From: Fusobacterium sp.
GTDB lineage: Bacteria; Fusobacteriota; Fusobacteriia; Fusobacteriales; Fusobacteriaceae
Direction of reading: 5' to 3'
DNA length: 11,530 nt
NCBI GenBank assembly: GCA_030527385.1
Contig: JAUNAY010000031.1
Coordinates: 1 to 11,530, forward strand
Positions 1 through 7,232 of this stretch are shown here, piece after piece (position 1 is the stretch's first letter; every line of letters begins with the position of its first letter). Both the position numbers and the translations under genes were made by a program. Under the pieces are notes generated by a model that was given only the letters and a program-made list of their open reading frames with translations, searched no databases and was not told where the DNA came from.

Positions 1-1638
1 GTATTTAATTTTTGGCTCTGTTCCTGAAGGTCTTGCTGTTACATAAGTTCCATCTTCAAGTATAAATTGAATAACATCTGATTTAGGTAATGCAATCTCT
101 TTAGTTGCTCCAGTTACCATATCTTTTTCAACTTGTAATTTAAAATCTTTATAAGTAGCAACTTTTCTACCACAAATTTCAGTATGTTCTTTATTTCTAA
201 GATTTTCCATTATTTTTCCAATCTCTTCAATTCCTGATTTTCCTTGTTTTGTGATAGAGATAGTTTCTTCTATAAACCAACCATATTTTTCATATAGTTT
301 ATTTAATTCTCTATATACTGTTGTTCCTATACTATCATAGTATGCTGCCATCTCAGCTATCATAAGAGTAGCCACAACAGCATCTTTATCTCTTACGTGA
401 GTTCCTACAAGGTATCCTATTGATTCTTCAAATCCAAATAGATATGTTCCATCTAGTTCTTTAGTTTCAAATTGTCTTATTTTTTCTCCAATATATTTGA
501 ATCCTGTAAGAGTTCTAAAGATATTTACACCTTTATCTTTAGCTATTACATCTAACATAGGTGTTGAAACTATTGTAGAGATAACTGCTCCATTTGAAGG
601 AATATCTTTTCTCATTTCTAAAAGATAGTTCATTAAAAGAACTCCTATTTGGTTTCCATTTGGGAACACCCATTTTCCTTCGTCGTCTCTTATAGCCATT
701 CCTGTTCTATCTGCATCTGGGTCATTTGCTAAACAGATTTTTGCTCCTATTTTGTCTGCAAGTTCAGTACTTAATTTGAATACTGATTTGTCTTCTGGAT
801 TTGCATATGGACAAGTTGGGAACATTCCATCTGGCATCTCTTGTTCTGCTACTGTGTATACAGAATCAAATCCCATCTCTTTTAAAACTCTTTGTACTGC
901 TACTCTTCCAGTTCCGTGAAGTGGTGAATAAACGATTTTAAAATCTTTCTTTCCTGGAATATCTTTATTGATAGCTTGTTTTTCAACCTCTTCTACAAAT
1001 CTATCATCTACGTGTTTGCTTATTGTTTCAAGAAGTCCAGTTGCTCTAGCTTCCTCTTCTGAAACCATTTTTATATCATTGAATATATCTACGCTATTTA
1101 CTTCTCCAACTATTCCACTAGCTTGAGGTTCTACTATTTGAGCTCCATCTTCCCAATATACTTTATATCCATTATACTCTTGTGGATTGTGAGATGCAGT
1201 TACCATAACTCCTGCTATTGCTTTTAATTCTCTTGTAGCAAAAGATAACTCAGGTGTTGATCTTAAAGAATCAAATAAATAAGCTTTAATTCCATTTCCA
1301 GCTAATACAAGAGCTGTATTTAAAGCATATTCAGTTGAACCTATTCTACAATCATATGCAATAGCCACTCCTCTTTTTTTACCTTCTTCTCCAGTAGTTT
1401 TTAAAATATAATTTGCAAGTCCTTGAGTAGCTTTTCTTATGTTGTATTTATTTATTCTATTTCTTCCAACTCCTCTAACTCCTCTCATTCCTGCTGTTCC
1501 AAAACTTAAATCTGTGTAAAATCTATTTTCTACTTCTTTTTCATCATCTTTTATACTTAATAGTTCTTCTCTATCTTCACTATCAATATATTCAGATTTT
1601 ACCCACGCATCATAACTTTTCATATATTCTTTTTCCAT
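1..1638 (-). CDS. Phospho-sugar mutase (phosphoglucomutase/phosphomannomutase, PgcA-like), 3' end cut by window
   Basis: Cytoplasmic alpha-D-phosphohexomutase that interconverts hexose 1- and 6-phosphates, linking glycolysis to sugar-nucleotide and polysaccharide synthesis. The window holds 546 codons with no stop. The visible protein has every family landmark in order: an N-terminal FGTAGMRG segment near residues 41-48, the phosphoserine loop TASHNP with catalytic Ser149, the metal loop DPDADR at 306-311, the sugar-specificity loop GFEES at 402-406, and the phosphate-binding loop RPSGTEPK at 536-543. Only some 20-35 residues should be missing, given the usual 570-580 residues of the PgcA-type subfamily. 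The ATG at 1638 is preceded by a GGAGG ribosome binding site about 10 nt upstream. The gene lies downstream of groEL on the same strand but is separated from it by a terminator and has its own promoter candidate. Whether glucose or mannose phosphate is preferred cannot be read from the sequence. Confidence 0.95.
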   Translation of the reverse strand, partial: MEKEYMKSYDAWVKSEYIDSEDREELLSIKDDEKEVENRFYTDLSFGTAGMRGVRGVGRNRINKYNIRKATQGLANYILKTTGEEGKKRGVAIAYDCRIGSTEYALNTALVLAGNGIKAYLFDSLRSTPELSFATRELKAIAGVMVTASHNPQEYNGYKVYWEDGAQIVEPQASGIVGEVNSVDIFNDIKMVSEEEARATGLLETISKHVDDRFVEEVEKQAINKDIPGKKDFKIVYSPLHGTGRVAVQRVLKEMGFDSVYTVAEQEMPDGMFPTCPYANPEDKSVFKLSTELADKIGAKICLANDPDADRTGMAIRDDEGKWVFPNGNQIGVLLMNYLLEMRKDIPSNGAVISTIVSTPMLDVIAKDKGVNIFRTLTGFKYIGEKIRQFETKELDGTYLFGFEESIGYLVGTHVRDKDAVVATLMIAEMAAYYDSIGTTVYRELNKLYEKYGWFIEETISITKQGKSGIEEIGKIMENLRNKEHTEICGRKVATYKDFKLQVEKDMVTGATKEIALPKSDVIQFILEDGTYVTARPSGTEPKIKY

Positions 1639-1687
1639 AACCTTGTCCCTCCAATACTTTATATTTTTATATTCCTTGATATTTACT

Positions 1688-1716
1688 ATTATACCTCATT
1701 AAGTTATTTTTAAAAA
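1688..1716 (-). promoter_or_regulatory. Candidate sigma-70 promoter of the phospho-sugar mutase gene
   Basis: On the minus strand there is a perfect TATAAT at 1693-1688. A 17-nt spacer upstream leads only to a poor -35 (TTTTTA, 1716-1711). Predicted transcription would start near 1681, about 40 nt before the ATG. It lies downstream of the groEL terminator, so the mutase is probably transcribed independently. The weak -35 and AT-rich background limit confidence. Confidence 0.45.
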
Positions 1717-1737
1717 GAACTTTTATTTAAAAAGATT

Positions 1738-1774
1738 AAAAAAACTGACTTCATATTTCAGAAGCCAGTTTTTT
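1738..1774 (-). terminator. Intrinsic terminator of the groES-groEL operon
   Basis: Inverted repeat with arms at 1741-1752 and 1761-1772 and an 8-nt loop. Read as minus-strand RNA, the 12-bp stem is complete with one G-U pair, whereas the plus-strand version would have an A-C mismatch. On the minus strand the stem runs into a seven-T tract (complement of 1738-1744). It sits about 80 nt past the groEL stop codon, the expected place for the operon terminator. Confidence 0.85.
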
Positions 1775-1851
1775 CATACAAATTTACAAAATAGTTAGTT
1801 ATTAGTTATTTTTTATTCATTGATCAATTATTTATATTATTTTTTTATTTA

Positions 1852-3471
1852 TTACATCATTCCTGGCATCATTCCAGGGTTTCCCATTTCTGGTGCTTTA
1901 GGTTCTTTTTTAGTTGCCACTAAAACTTCAGTAGTTAAAATTAGTGCTGATACTGATGCAGCATTTTGAATAGCCGATCTTGTTACTTTAGCTGGATCAA
2001 TTATTCCTTCTGACATCATATTTACATATTTTTCAGTTGCAGCATTAAATCCATATCCTTTTTCCATATTTCTTACTTTTTCAACAACTACTGCTCCATC
2101 TACTCCAGCATTTTCAGCTATCTGTTTAAGTGGTGCCATAAGAGCTTTTTTAACTATTTCAACTCCTATTCCCTCTTCTCCTTCAAGCTTATAATCTTCC
2201 ATCTCTTTTACTATTTCTAATAGAACAGTTCCTCCACCTGGTACTATTCCCTCTTCAACAGCAGCTCTTGTAGCGTTTAGAGCATCTTCTATTCTTAATT
2301 TTTTATCTTTCATTTCTGTTTCAGTAGCTGCCCCAACTTTAATTACTGCAACCCCTCCAGATAATTTTGCAAGTCTTTCTTGTAATTTTTCTTTATCATA
2401 ATCTGAAGTTGTTAACTCCATTTGATTTTTAATAGCAGCTGTTCTCATTTTAATATTTTCAGAAGCTCCCATTCCATCAACTATTACAGTAGTATCTTTA
2501 GTAACTTTTACTTTTTTAGCTCTACCTAATTGATTTATTGTAGTTTCTTCCAATTTCATTCCTTTTTCATCAGATATTACTTCTCCACCTGTCAAGATTG
2601 CAATATCTTCAAGCATAGCTTTTCTTCTGTCACCAAATGCTGGAGCTTTCACTGCAACAACATTTAATGTTCCTCTCAACTTATTGATTACTAATGTTGT
2701 TAGAGCTTCTCCCTCTAATTCATCAGCTATGATTAATACTGGTCTGCTTGTTTGAACTGTTTCTTCAAGTATAGGTAAAATATCTTTCATATTTGATATT
2801 TTTTTATCAGTTATTAAAATATATGGATTATCTAATTCTGCATACATTCTTTCTGCATCTGTTACCATATATGGAGATACATAACCTTTATCAAATTGCA
2901 TTCCTTCTACAACTTCTAAAGTAGTTTCAAGAGATTTTGCTTCTTCTACTGTAATTACTCCTGTTTCTCCTACTTTTTCCATAGCTTGAGCTATTAATTT
3001 ACCAATCTCCTCATCTCCAGCTGATACAGAAGCAACTTGAGCTATCTCATCATTAGATTGAATCTTTTTAGCTCTTGATTTTAGATGTTTTATAACCTCT
3101 TTTGTTGCTTTTTCTATACCTTTTTTTAGAAACATTGGATTTGCTCCAGCACTTACCATTTTAAGTCCTTCTTTTACTATTGCTTGAGCTAAAATAGTAG
3201 CAGTTGTAGTACCATCTCCTGCAACATCATTTGATTTTGTAGCTACCTCTTTTACAAGTTGAGCCCCCATATTTTCAAATGGATCATCTAATTCAATCTC
3301 TTTAGCTATTGATACACCGTCATTAGTTATAAGAGGTGATCCATAACTTTTTTCAAGAACAACATTTCTTCCTCTTGGTCCTAATGTTACTTTTACAGCA
3401 TCTGCTAATGTATTTACACCTATTTCAAGTTTTTTTCTAGCTTCTTCATCAAATTTTAATATTTTTGCCAT
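1852..3471 (-). CDS. groEL: 60-kDa chaperonin GroEL
   Basis: Subunit of the tetradecameric group I chaperonin, which folds client proteins in the cytoplasm with ATP and the GroES lid. Its 539 residues match the family's usual length of about 540. Visible hallmarks are the N-terminal LGPRGRNV nucleotide-binding loop (30-37), Asp51 of the ITNDGV segment, the GDGTTTAT phosphate-binding motif at 85-92, and the DALNATRAAVEEG segment with the catalytic aspartate at 396. The tail is the methionine/glycine-rich GMMPGMM typical of GroEL. The start codon follows an AGGAGG ribosome binding site that overlaps the groES stop codon, leaving 12 nt between the genes and implying translational coupling. Expression should follow the upstream CIRCE-controlled promoter. 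Nothing looks broken. Confidence 0.99.
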   Translation of the reverse strand: MAKILKFDEEARKKLEIGVNTLADAVKVTLGPRGRNVVLEKSYGSPLITNDGVSIAKEIELDDPFENMGAQLVKEVATKSNDVAGDGTTTATILAQAIVKEGLKMVSAGANPMFLKKGIEKATKEVIKHLKSRAKKIQSNDEIAQVASVSAGDEEIGKLIAQAMEKVGETGVITVEEAKSLETTLEVVEGMQFDKGYVSPYMVTDAERMYAELDNPYILITDKKISNMKDILPILEETVQTSRPVLIIADELEGEALTTLVINKLRGTLNVVAVKAPAFGDRRKAMLEDIAILTGGEVISDEKGMKLEETTINQLGRAKKVKVTKDTTVIVDGMGASENIKMRTAAIKNQMELTTSDYDKEKLQERLAKLSGGVAVIKVGAATETEMKDKKLRIEDALNATRAAVEEGIVPGGGTVLLEIVKEMEDYKLEGEEGIGVEIVKKALMAPLKQIAENAGVDGAVVVEKVRNMEKGYGFNAATEKYVNMMSEGIIDPAKVTRSAIQNAASVSALILTTEVLVATKKEPKAPEMGNPGMMPGMM

Positions 3472-3483
3472 TTTGCTCTCCTC

Positions 3484-3756
3484 CTATCTCTCAACAACTG
3501 CCAAAACATCATCTATATTTAAAATAAGATATTTTTCTTCACCATCTTTTATCTCTGTTCCTGCAAATTTTGCATAAACAACTTTATCTCCTACATTTAA
3601 TCCCTCTAATTTTTCACCTTTTCCTAGAGCTACTATCTCTCCAAAATTAGGTTTTTCTTTATCTCCTGCTCCTGGAAGAATAATTCCACTTGCTGTTTTT
3701 TCTTCCATTTTTACAAGTTTTATTAAAACTCTCTCTCCTATTGGCTTAATGTTCAT
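3484..3756 (-). CDS. groES: 10-kDa co-chaperonin GroES
   Basis: Heptameric lid of the GroEL chamber. The 90-residue protein shows the usual N-terminal beta strand (IKPIGERVLIK), the mobile loop that docks on GroEL (EEKTASGIILP, residues 18-28, with the hydrophobic IIL contact), and the family's GEIVALGKG and VGDKVVYAKFAGTE segments. The ATG has a GGAGGG ribosome binding site. It is the first gene of the groES-groEL operon, with the promoter and CIRCE operator directly upstream. Confidence 0.99.
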   Translation of the reverse strand: MNIKPIGERVLIKLVKMEEKTASGIILPGAGDKEKPNFGEIVALGKGEKLEGLNVGDKVVYAKFAGTEIKDGEEKYLILNIDDVLAVVER

Positions 3757-3785
3757 TTATATCCCTCCATTAACTTTTAAACTTA

Positions 3786-3812
3786 TTAGCACTCTTATTA
3801 GATGAGTGCTAT
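3786..3812 (-). promoter_or_regulatory. CIRCE operator (HrcA binding site)
   Basis: Inverted repeat TTAGCACTC at 3786-3794, a 9-nt spacer, then GAGTGCTAT at 3804-3812. This matches the classical CIRCE consensus (TTAGCACTC-N9-GAGTGCTAA) at 17 of 18 arm positions; only the last base differs. It lies just downstream of the predicted groES transcription start, in the 5' leader, where the HrcA repressor blocks transcription until heat shock. hrcA itself is not in the window. Confidence 0.97.
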
Positions 3813-3825
3813 TTTTTACAAGTAT

Positions 3826-3854
3826 ATATTATGACATTTTTTCAACTATGTCAA
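3826..3854 (-). promoter_or_regulatory. Promoter of groES-groEL
   Basis: On the minus strand there is a perfect TTGACA (-35, 3854-3849), a 17-nt spacer and TAATAT (-10, 3831-3826). Transcription is predicted to start near 3819, a few bases before CIRCE. This is a vegetative sigma-70 promoter with repressor control, the usual arrangement for CIRCE operons. Confidence 0.85.
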
Positions 3855-3890
3855 TAGTTTTTTTATTTTACTTACTTTCCTTGTCTTTTA

Positions 3891-3919
3891 TTGATTTTGT
3901 TGATAAAATATCTTATAAA
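3891..3919 (+). promoter_or_regulatory. Promoter of the MATE transporter gene
   Basis: TTGATT at 3891-3896, a 17-nt spacer and TATAAA at 3914-3919. The predicted start, near 3926, leaves a leader of only about 15 nt before the GGGGGA ribosome binding site and the ATG at 3941. It diverges from the groES promoter; the two -35 elements are 36 bp apart. Confidence 0.65.
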
Positions 3920-3940
3920 CTAATCTTTTTGGGGGAATTT

Positions 3941-3996
3941 ATGAAAAATAAAAAAATAGATTTATCTGAAGTTTTTTAACTATTGGTGTTCCTTTA
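3941..3996 (+). other. Out-of-frame 5' end of the MATE gene (frameshift at a T6 tract)
   Basis: A well-placed ribosome binding site (GGGGGA, 3931-3936) precedes the ATG at 3941, which reads 12 codons (MKNKKIDLSEVF) and stops at TAA 3977-3979. In the frame of the downstream transporter, the codons from 3976 to 3996 read LTIGVPL, which is typical MATE N-terminal sequence with no start of its own. Inserting one T into the run 3972-3977, or a -1 slip there, joins the two into a 447-residue protein. This could be a real mutation, a phase-variable or slippage site, or a sequencing error. Confidence 0.75.
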
Positions 3997-5283
3997 ATGG
4001 TTCAACAACTAATCTCTTCTTCTCTAAATTTTATAGATAATTTAATGATCGGAAGACTTGGTACAAACTATATTGCTGCTGTTGGGTTTGCAAATAGTGT
4101 ATATCGTATATTAGATCTTTTTCTATTTGGACTTTGTAGTGGAATGGGAGTTTTTGTTGCTCAATACTATGGAAAAAGAAATTTTGATATGATCAGACGT
4201 ATTTTAGGAAAAATGATTATAGCTTCTTTCACTCTAGCTATAATCTTTTCTACTATAACATTTTTTAATGCTGAAAAAATTATAGGTATATTTACTAAAG
4301 AGCCTGAAGTTTTAAAAATAGGTGTTTCATACATTACAAAAGCTCTATTTTCTTATACTTTTTATGCTTTATCTTTCAGCACTGGTTTTTGTCTTAGAGC
4401 AATGGGACTTACTAAATTTCCTATGACATCTGCTTCTATTGGTGTTGCTATAAATACATTTTTTAATTATTGCTTAATATATGGAAATTTTGGTTTCCCT
4501 TGTCTTAAAGAACAAGGAGCTGCTATTGCCACTGTTATTGCTAGAATATGTGAACTTACAACAATTTGGCTAATAGTCTATAAAAAAGATTTTAACTTAA
4601 AAGGAAAGCTTAACTCTTACCTTAATCTTCCTAAAGATTTGATTAAAGAGATTGTTAAAATTTCATCTCCAGTTTTTCTTACTGAGATGCTTTGGATTCT
4701 GGGTACTGTTTCTTTATCTGTGGCATATTCAAAACTTGGGACTACTCAAGCTGCCTGTGTACAAATAGCAGATATTATAACTGCAATATCGGCTATAATA
4801 TTTATGGGAATTTCAAACTCTGCTTCCGTTATTATCGGGCATACTATTGGAAAGGGAGATAAAAATAAGGTCATTATTTACTCTAAAAAAATTTTACAAA
4901 TTGCAGTTATTATGGGAATATTTAGTTTAATCTTAGTTCAACTACTAACAAATAACATTGTTTCATTATATCATCTTCCAAATGAGGCTCACATAATGGC
5001 TATAAAAACTATGAGAGCTGCAGGAATATTTGTATTTTTAAAGATGATTAACTGGACTTTACTTATTGGACTTTTTAGAGCTGGAGGAGATACAAAAGTA
5101 GCTTTCTGTTTAGATATATTTCCTCTTTGGTTTTATGCTGTTCCAGTAGCATTTATAGGAGCTTATTTCAAAATTCCAGTTTTCTATCTAGTTGCTTTAG
5201 CAGATTTTTCAGAATTTATAAAATTAATAGCTTCTATTATTCGCTATAAATCTCTTAAATGGATAAAAGATGTTACTGTATAA
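3997..5283 (+). CDS. MATE-family multidrug/cation antiporter
   Basis: Inner-membrane transporter of the MATE (MatE) family, which exports drugs or metabolites in exchange for Na+ or H+. The open frame gives 428 residues with about 12 hydrophobic segments in two homologous halves. The N-terminal half carries LISSSLNFIDNLMIGRLG; the C-terminal half carries the matching GISNSASVIIGHTIGKGD and a late RAGGDTKVAF segment typical of the family. The ATG at 3997 is only the first ATG of this frame. It has no convincing ribosome binding site and would delete the first part of helix 1. The natural start is probably the ATG at 3941, which is one frame away (see the separate entry). With the shift corrected the protein would be 447 residues, the usual MATE length. 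The gene is monocistronic: own promoter, strong terminator at 5300-5350. The substrate is unknown. Confidence 0.88.
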   Translation: MVQQLISSSLNFIDNLMIGRLGTNYIAAVGFANSVYRILDLFLFGLCSGMGVFVAQYYGKRNFDMIRRILGKMIIASFTLAIIFSTITFFNAEKIIGIFTKEPEVLKIGVSYITKALFSYTFYALSFSTGFCLRAMGLTKFPMTSASIGVAINTFFNYCLIYGNFGFPCLKEQGAAIATVIARICELTTIWLIVYKKDFNLKGKLNSYLNLPKDLIKEIVKISSPVFLTEMLWILGTVSLSVAYSKLGTTQAACVQIADIITAISAIIFMGISNSASVIIGHTIGKGDKNKVIIYSKKILQIAVIMGIFSLILVQLLTNNIVSLYHLPNEAHIMAIKTMRAAGIFVFLKMINWTLLIGLFRAGGDTKVAFCLDIFPLWFYAVPVAFIGAYFKIPVFYLVALADFSEFIKLIASIIRYKSLKWIKDVTV

Positions 5284-5299
5284 AAATTAATCATCATCT

Positions 5300-5350
5300 A
5301 AACTCTCTAACATTAATTAAACTCTCTTAATTAATTAGGGAGTTTTTCTT
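5300..5350 (+). terminator. Intrinsic terminator after the MATE gene
   Basis: Long hairpin. The outer arms AAACTC (5300-5305) and GAGTTT (5340-5345) continue through CTA/TAG into the inner arms ATTAATTAA (5312-5320) and TTAATTAAT (5327-5335), with a 6-nt loop and a small AC bulge. It is followed by a T-rich run (from 5343). It begins 17 nt past the MATE stop. Confidence 0.9.
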
Positions 5351-5371
5351 TATTTTATGGTTAATTTTTGA

Positions 5372-5430
5372 TTTTTAGTGTTCATTTTTTAAATTTAACC
5401 TTTTTTTTTATTTTTTAATGTTGATTTTTT
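5372..5430 (+). repeat. Imperfect 19-nt direct repeat in the T-rich leader of yhdT-panF
   Basis: Two copies of TTTTTA(G/A)TGTT(C/G)ATTTTTT at 5372-5390 and 5412-5430, identical at 17 of 19 positions and offset by exactly 40 bp. The second copy contains the proposed -35 element of the yhdT-panF promoter. Much of the match is T runs, so only the TGTT core is informative. It could be a tandem regulatory site or a small local duplication. Confidence 0.4.
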
Positions 5431-5449
5431 TTTATTTTTGAGTTATTAT
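5421..5449 (+). promoter_or_regulatory. Candidate promoter of yhdT-panF
   Basis: TTGATT at 5421-5426, a 17-nt spacer and TATTAT at 5444-5449. The predicted start is near 5456, about 25 nt before the yhdT ATG. Spacing is ideal, but the region is extremely T-rich, so chance matches are likely. Confidence 0.5.
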
Positions 5450-5481
5450 AAGTCACAATTAAATTTTAAAGGAGTTAGAAA

Positions 5482-5742
5482 ATGAATGTAAAAAAACAGA
5501 TTAACAAAGAAGCATTGGTTACAATAGCGTTGTACTTAATTTATTTTCTGTGGTGGTATTTCTGGGGATATATTGATGAGGGCAAAGATCCTAGTGAGTA
5601 TATCTATATTTTTGGACTTCCAAGATGGTTTTTCTACTCTTGTGTAGTAGGCTTGGTGTTTATAAATATTTTAGTTTGGGTTGCTATAAAATTCTTTTTT
5701 AAAGAAATTGACTTAGATGAAAAGGAGAGAGATAAATGTTAA
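5482..5742 (+). CDS. yhdT: YhdT family small membrane protein (DUF997)
   Basis: 86-residue membrane protein with two hydrophobic helices (about 11-31 and 49-72) joined by a short loop containing DEGKDPSEY and GLPRWF, and an acidic, charged C-terminal tail. Size, layout and the WWY/WYFWGY aromatic cluster fit the YhdT/DUF997 family. That family is encoded directly upstream of panF in many bacteria, including E. coli, and its function is not established; a helper role for the pantothenate symporter is inferred from the conserved pairing. The ATG follows AAAGGAG. The stop codon overlaps the panF start (ATG at 5736 within GATAAATGTTAA), so the two are probably translated together. Confidence 0.88.
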   Translation: MNVKKQINKEALVTIALYLIYFLWWYFWGYIDEGKDPSEYIYIFGLPRWFFYSCVVGLVFINILVWVAIKFFFKEIDLDEKERDKC

Positions 5743-7184
5743 TAATTCCTATTTTTATATATATATTAGCTATTTTAGTAATAGCTTGGCAAACAGGTAA
5801 ACATAAACATAAAGCTGGTAAATTTATTGAAGAGTATTTTATTGGAAGTAGAAGTATGGGAGGACTTGTTTTAGCAATGACTCTTATAAGTTCATATGTT
5901 GGAGCTAGTTCTTTTATTGGTGGACCAGGTGTTGCATACAATTTGGGATTAAGTTGGGTATTTCTAGCTTGTATTCAAGTGCCAACTGCTTTCTTTACTC
6001 TTGGAATCTTAGGTAAAAAACTTGCTATCATCTCTCGTAAAATAAATGGAGTTACTATAACTGATTATTTAAGAGCTAGATATGAAAGCAATTTAGTTAT
6101 AGTTTTGGCTTCAATAATGATGTTAATATTCTTTATTGGAACTATTGTTGCTCAATTTGTTGGAGGAGCAAGATTATTCGAAAGTGTAACAGGACTTTCA
6201 TATAATTTTGGACTTATTCTTTTTACTTTTGTTGTAATTATATATACAACTTTTGGTGGATTTAGAGCTGTTACTATAACAGATGCAATCCAAGGTATAG
6301 TAATGTTATTAGCAACAGGGTTACTTTTCTTTATTATTTTAGAAAAAGGAAATGGTATGGAAAATATTATGCAAACTATTTTAAAAAATAACCCTGCACT
6401 TTTAACACCTGATAGCAATGGAGCTGTTTCTAAACCATTTATACTATCTTTCTGGATGCTTGTAGGAATTGGTATTTTAGGACTTCCTGTTACAGAGGTA
6501 AGATGTATGGGATTTAAAGATAGTAAGGCTATGCATAGAGCTATGATTATTGGAACTTCTATTGTTGGTATACTTATGCTTGGAATGCACCTTGTTGGAG
6601 TTATGGGATTTGCTGTTGAGCCTGGTGTAGAAGTAGGAGATAAAATCATTCCTATTTTGGCTATAAAAAATATGCACCCTATTCTAGCTGGAGTATTTAT
6701 AGCTGGACCATTAGCTGCTATTATGTCATCAGTTGATTCTTTGCTTATTATGTCTTCTGCTGCAATAGTAAAAGATTTATATATTAACTACGTAGATAAA
6801 AATCCAAGTGAAAATAAAATTAAAAAACTTTCTTTTGCTACATCGCTTCTATTGGGAGTAATTGTTTTTGTACTAGCTTTAAATCCACCTAAATTACTAG
6901 TTTGGATCAACCTTTTTGCTCTTGCTGGACAAGAGGCAGCTTTCTTCTGTCCTATACTTTTTGGACTTTATTGGAAAAGAGCAAATGCTACTGGAGCTAT
7001 TATTTCAATGGTATTTAGTGTAGTTTTCTATCTGTATACAATTATTATGAATATTAAATTTATGAATATGCACCAAATAGTACCAACTCTTATCTTCTCT
7101 GTAATACTGTTTGTAGTTGGATCTTATTTTGGTAAACCTAATTCTGAAAAAGTAAATGAACTATTCTTTTCTGAAAAATACTAG
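5736..7184 (+). CDS. panF: Sodium/pantothenate symporter PanF
   Basis: Inner-membrane sodium:solute symporter (SSS family) that imports pantothenate, the precursor of coenzyme A and of the 4'-phosphopantetheine arm of acyl carrier proteins. The length of 482 residues is almost the same as E. coli PanF (483), with about 13 hydrophobic segments. The N-terminal half has the SSYVGASSFIGGPGVAYNLG segment (helix-1 sodium/substrate region) and the NGVTITDYLRARY loop; further on, the MSSVDSLLIMSSAAIVKD stretch is the sodium-site helix typical of the family. It overlaps yhdT by 7 nt and has its own AAGGAGAG ribosome binding site inside yhdT. A hairpin terminator follows 6 nt after the stop. Pairing with yhdT supports PanF over other SSS members such as PutP. 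Confidence 0.93.
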   Translation: MLIIPIFIYILAILVIAWQTGKHKHKAGKFIEEYFIGSRSMGGLVLAMTLISSYVGASSFIGGPGVAYNLGLSWVFLACIQVPTAFFTLGILGKKLAIISRKINGVTITDYLRARYESNLVIVLASIMMLIFFIGTIVAQFVGGARLFESVTGLSYNFGLILFTFVVIIYTTFGGFRAVTITDAIQGIVMLLATGLLFFIILEKGNGMENIMQTILKNNPALLTPDSNGAVSKPFILSFWMLVGIGILGLPVTEVRCMGFKDSKAMHRAMIIGTSIVGILMLGMHLVGVMGFAVEPGVEVGDKIIPILAIKNMHPILAGVFIAGPLAAIMSSVDSLLIMSSAAIVKDLYINYVDKNPSENKIKKLSFATSLLLGVIVFVLALNPPKLLVWINLFALAGQEAAFFCPILFGLYWKRANATGAIISMVFSVVFYLYTIIMNIKFMNMHQIVPTLIFSVILFVVGSYFGKPNSEKVNELFFSEKY

Positions 7185-7190
7185 ATAAAG

Positions 7191-7232
7191 AAATAAGCTC
7201 TTTCCCCTATTTATAGAGGTTAGAGCTTATTT
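7191..7232. terminator. Probably bidirectional terminator between panF and the hydrolase gene
   Basis: Perfect 11-bp arms AAATAAGCTCT (7191-7201) and AGAGCTTATTT (7222-7232), with extra pairing inside (CTAT/ATAG). On the plus strand the stem runs into TTTTATTTTTTT, which ends yhdT-panF. On the minus strand it is followed by TTTCTTTATC, so it can also end the operon arriving from the right. It abuts the stop codon of the hydrolase (7235-7233). Confidence 0.85.

Noticed and set aside
3941..3979. The 12-codon frame as a regulatory leader peptide for the MATE gene
   Set aside because: Its sequence continues naturally into the MATE N-terminus after a one-base shift, no attenuator hairpin lies between it and the gene, and the downstream frame has no ribosome binding site of its own. 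A frameshift explains it better.
5349..5420. A riboswitch or structured leader upstream of yhdT-panF
   Set aside because: The stretch is almost entirely T with little pairing potential, and the predicted transcription start near 5456 leaves only about 25 nt of leader.
5699..5941. 80-codon minus-strand frame over the yhdT-panF junction
   Set aside because: Antisense to two well-supported genes; the Pro/Ile-rich translation resembles no family I know.
6152..6677. Open frames on the minus strand (165 and 66 codons) inside panF
   Set aside because: They lie wholly opposite a clear, full-length panF, have low-complexity Ile/Pro/Ser or His/Asn/Ser-rich translations, and lack convincing ribosome binding sites.
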